DNA of 45,040 nucleotides. Source: Candidatus Fermentibacteraceae bacterium. Its GTDB lineage: Bacteria > Fermentibacterota > Fermentibacteria > Fermentibacterales > JCC-6. Each line of letters starts with the position of its first letter. Position 1 is the stretch's first letter. The DNA lies in NCBI GenBank assembly GCA_016936235.1, contig JAFGPK010000026.1:1-45040 (forward strand), given 5' to 3'. Below, piece by piece: positions 43,392 through 45,040 of this stretch. The notes beneath the pieces were generated by a model. It did no database searches. It worked only from the letters and a program-made list of their open reading frames with translations, and was not told the origin of the DNA. Both the position numbers and the translations under genes were made by a program.

Positions 43392-45040
43392 ATGAGAAAC
43401 AGGGGTTTGATACTGATACTGACCCTTCTCCTGGCAGCCGGGACCGCGTTCTCCCTTCCCTCGGTTATGGGGTTCAGGGGAGTGAACAGGGTCGTCGATG
43501 CCAGGACCATAGGGTCCAACCAGATGGCGTTCAGCCTGATCGCCAGGTACTGGAGCAGCTCCGACCAGTATGATGATCTTCATTACAGGTCGGTTGGAAG
43601 CACCTCGGATACCGTGATCAGCGTCGAGGACAGCGAGCATCTGGCTCAGGGTTACTTCGCACTTGACTACGGTCTCACGAGCTTTATGGAGATCGCCGCA
43701 AGGATAAGCTACATAGGATCATATTACGAGTTTGACCTCACCCCTCCGAGGAACGAGACCGTAGGTCAGTGGGACGGAGCCCATGGAATGGGCGATGTGA
43801 TGCTCGGCTGGAAGGCCGGCTTCACCCCGACACCCTCCAGCCAGGTTCTCTGGCTGGGGCTGGACAACTGGTTCGCCTTTGCTCCCTCCAGCAATCAGAC
43901 GGTGGAGTGCGAGGAGTACGACGGCCGGTTCGACGCCGCCACACCCATGTACACCATGCGCAGGCCCATGCTCTCCACCGGGCACACCAGCCTGGGGTTC
44001 GACGGCCTTGTCTCCCTGGACATGGCGAAAGTCTGGCCGGGGACACCGCTGAGACTCCACTTCAACGCAGGGTACTCGATGTACAAGCAGACCATCGTTC
44101 TCGACGACTACAGACTTCAGTTCGACAGCGTTGGCCACAGGTCCAGGGCGGACGAGGTCCTTGTCAGCGCTCTTGTCGAAGACAACGCCTTCGATTTCGG
44201 GACCGCTCTGGAGTTCCCTACACAGTTCGCCGTGCTCTATACGGAGTTCACCATGAAGAAGTACCTCGACCGGGACAATTACAGTTCGGTTGCGTACTTC
44301 ACTCCCGGTATCCGCGTTTACTCAGGCGGCGGAGTGGTGATGGACTTCTGCTTCAACATGGGTCTGACCGATTTCGATCCAGAGTACTTCGATTTCGGCC
44401 ACGGTCTTTACCAGGACGGCAGCGTCACCATGGACGAGAGGACACAGAGGGCTCCCCTCCCCGACGGCGGCACCCAGGACTGGGGTGTATCGGGGACCAT
44501 CGCCTTCTCCAGCGATCTTCTGGACAGGGGTCCTCAGATCACTACCGGTACGGTGTCCGGCCTGATAACGGACTCGGAGATGAACGAACCTCTTGAGGCC
44601 GCCGTCTCCTTCCCGGGAATAGCGGTGGAAACCGTGATGTCCGACCCGGTGACCGGATTCTACAGCGCGGAGCTTCCGGCTGGAAGCATACCTGTTTCTG
44701 TACTTGCTGAAGGTTACAAGGCCGCTTCGGCCACCGTTGTCCTTCAGGCGGGTCAGGATGTGGTCGTCGACTTCGAGCTCGAACCCGTCGCCGGACTCGG
44801 ATCCATAGCCGGCACGGTAACGGAGTTCGAGAACGGCGATCCGCTTCTGGCAACCCTCACCGTCGAAGTGGGCGACAGCACCTACACCTTCCAGTCCACC
44901 TCAAACGGCGTCTTCCAGTTCCAGGTTCCCGAGGGCAACTGGACTGTCAAGGCCGTGGCTGAAGGCTACAGGCCTTCCTCCGACGTGGTGTTCGTGGTGG
45001 CTGACGAGACCGCAAGGGTCGACTTCGTCCTCAGGCCCGC
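43392..45040 (+). CDS. Large outer-membrane protein with carboxypeptidase-regulatory-like repeats (partial, runs off edge)
   Basis: The reading frame is open to the last base (550 codons). After a signal peptide (GLILILTLLLAAGTAFS) the first ~370 residues look like barrel strands (GYFALDYGLTSFMEIAARIS, LHFNAGYSMYKQTI, VAYFTPGIRVYSGGG). Then at least two beta-sandwich repeats appear, from about 380 and about 475. Each begins GTVSGLIT- or GSIAGTVT-like, carries a PVTGFYSAELPAGS or NGVFQFQVPEGNW turn, and ends VLAEGYKAAS or KAVAEGYRPSS. This is the CarboxypepD_reg/PEGA pattern. Such proteins often end in an OmpA domain, but the end is outside the window. The doubled ATG (43389, 43392) follows AGGAGG; spacing favours 43392. 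Confidence 0.8.
   Translation, partial: MRNRGLILILTLLLAAGTAFSLPSVMGFRGVNRVVDARTIGSNQMAFSLIARYWSSSDQYDDLHYRSVGSTSDTVISVEDSEHLAQGYFALDYGLTSFMEIAARISYIGSYYEFDLTPPRNETVGQWDGAHGMGDVMLGWKAGFTPTPSSQVLWLGLDNWFAFAPSSNQTVECEEYDGRFDAATPMYTMRRPMLSTGHTSLGFDGLVSLDMAKVWPGTPLRLHFNAGYSMYKQTIVLDDYRLQFDSVGHRSRADEVLVSALVEDNAFDFGTALEFPTQFAVLYTEFTMKKYLDRDNYSSVAYFTPGIRVYSGGGVVMDFCFNMGLTDFDPEYFDFGHGLYQDGSVTMDERTQRAPLPDGGTQDWGVSGTIAFSSDLLDRGPQITTGTVSGLITDSEMNEPLEAAVSFPGIAVETVMSDPVTGFYSAELPAGSIPVSVLAEGYKAASATVVLQAGQDVVVDFELEPVAGLGSIAGTVTEFENGDPLLATLTVEVGDSTYTFQSTSNGVFQFQVPEGNWTVKAVAEGYRPSSDVVFVVADETARVDFVLRP

Overview
This window looks like one chromosomal segment of a Gram-negative bacterium. Most of it is dense, operon-packed housekeeping DNA with standard bacterial decoding (TAA, TAG and TGA all act as stops). 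The Gram-negative reading rests on predicted outer-membrane beta-barrels, several lipoproteins, a polysaccharide export/copolymerase pair and HflK/HflC. Base composition is moderately GC-rich by eye. Arginine is mostly AGG and isoleucine often ATA. TTG and GTG starts are common (for example ftsB, rmlD-like, glnA, rpmE). I saw no phage, CRISPR array, tRNA or rRNA. An uncultured FCB-type lineage (Fermentibacterota-like) would fit, but that is inference from style and gene content, not from a phylogenetic marker.

Layout, left to right. Positions 1-120 hold three tandem copies of a ~44-nt hairpin repeat with a UUCG loop; the array may start outside the window. Then come argF and a polysaccharide export/chain-length pair (1200-3651). 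A leftward block carries rsgA, ftsB/divIC and eno, followed by two overlapping response regulators (HD-GYP and NtrC types). Rightward from 9688 are an M23-type lipoprotein and a tight run (10898-18228): NodU/TobZ-type carbamoyltransferase, a sigma-54 activator with a degenerate receiver, HflK, HflC, a hotdog thioesterase, an RmlD-like reductase and an unrecognised methyltransferase-like protein. Between 18229 and 19227 lies an apparently foreign methyltransferase gene broken by one in-frame TGA.

From 26509 leftward runs phoH, pgpH/yqfF, ybeY, corC-like, recO and glyQS, a version of a widely conserved RNA/ribosome-quality operon with the corC-like gene between ybeY and recO and no era visible. 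Upstream of it, behind a strong intrinsic terminator, are a LysM protein, a coiled-coil lipoprotein, a VanZ-like protein and a membrane GGDEF protein with a degraded active-site motif.

From 30437 rightward is a translation/termination block: rho, rpmE, a DUF1385 protein, prfA and prmC, then ispG, glnA and a beta-propeller lipoprotein. A small element with perfect 18-bp terminal inverted repeats (35042-35195) sits between prmC and ispG and supplies the last codons and stop of prmC. The right end has a five-gene leftward operon (outer-membrane barrel, secreted double-Cys-repeat protein, RNase D, endonuclease III, cyclase/formamidase) and, divergently, the start of a large outer-membrane protein with carboxypeptidase-regulatory-like repeats that runs off the window.

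The most unusual items are the UUCG hairpin array, the inverted-repeat element fused to prmC, the UGA-interrupted methyltransferase, and the receiver-dead sigma-54 activator embedded in a carbamoyltransferase/SPFH/tailoring gene run. None amounts to a proven new system from sequence alone.
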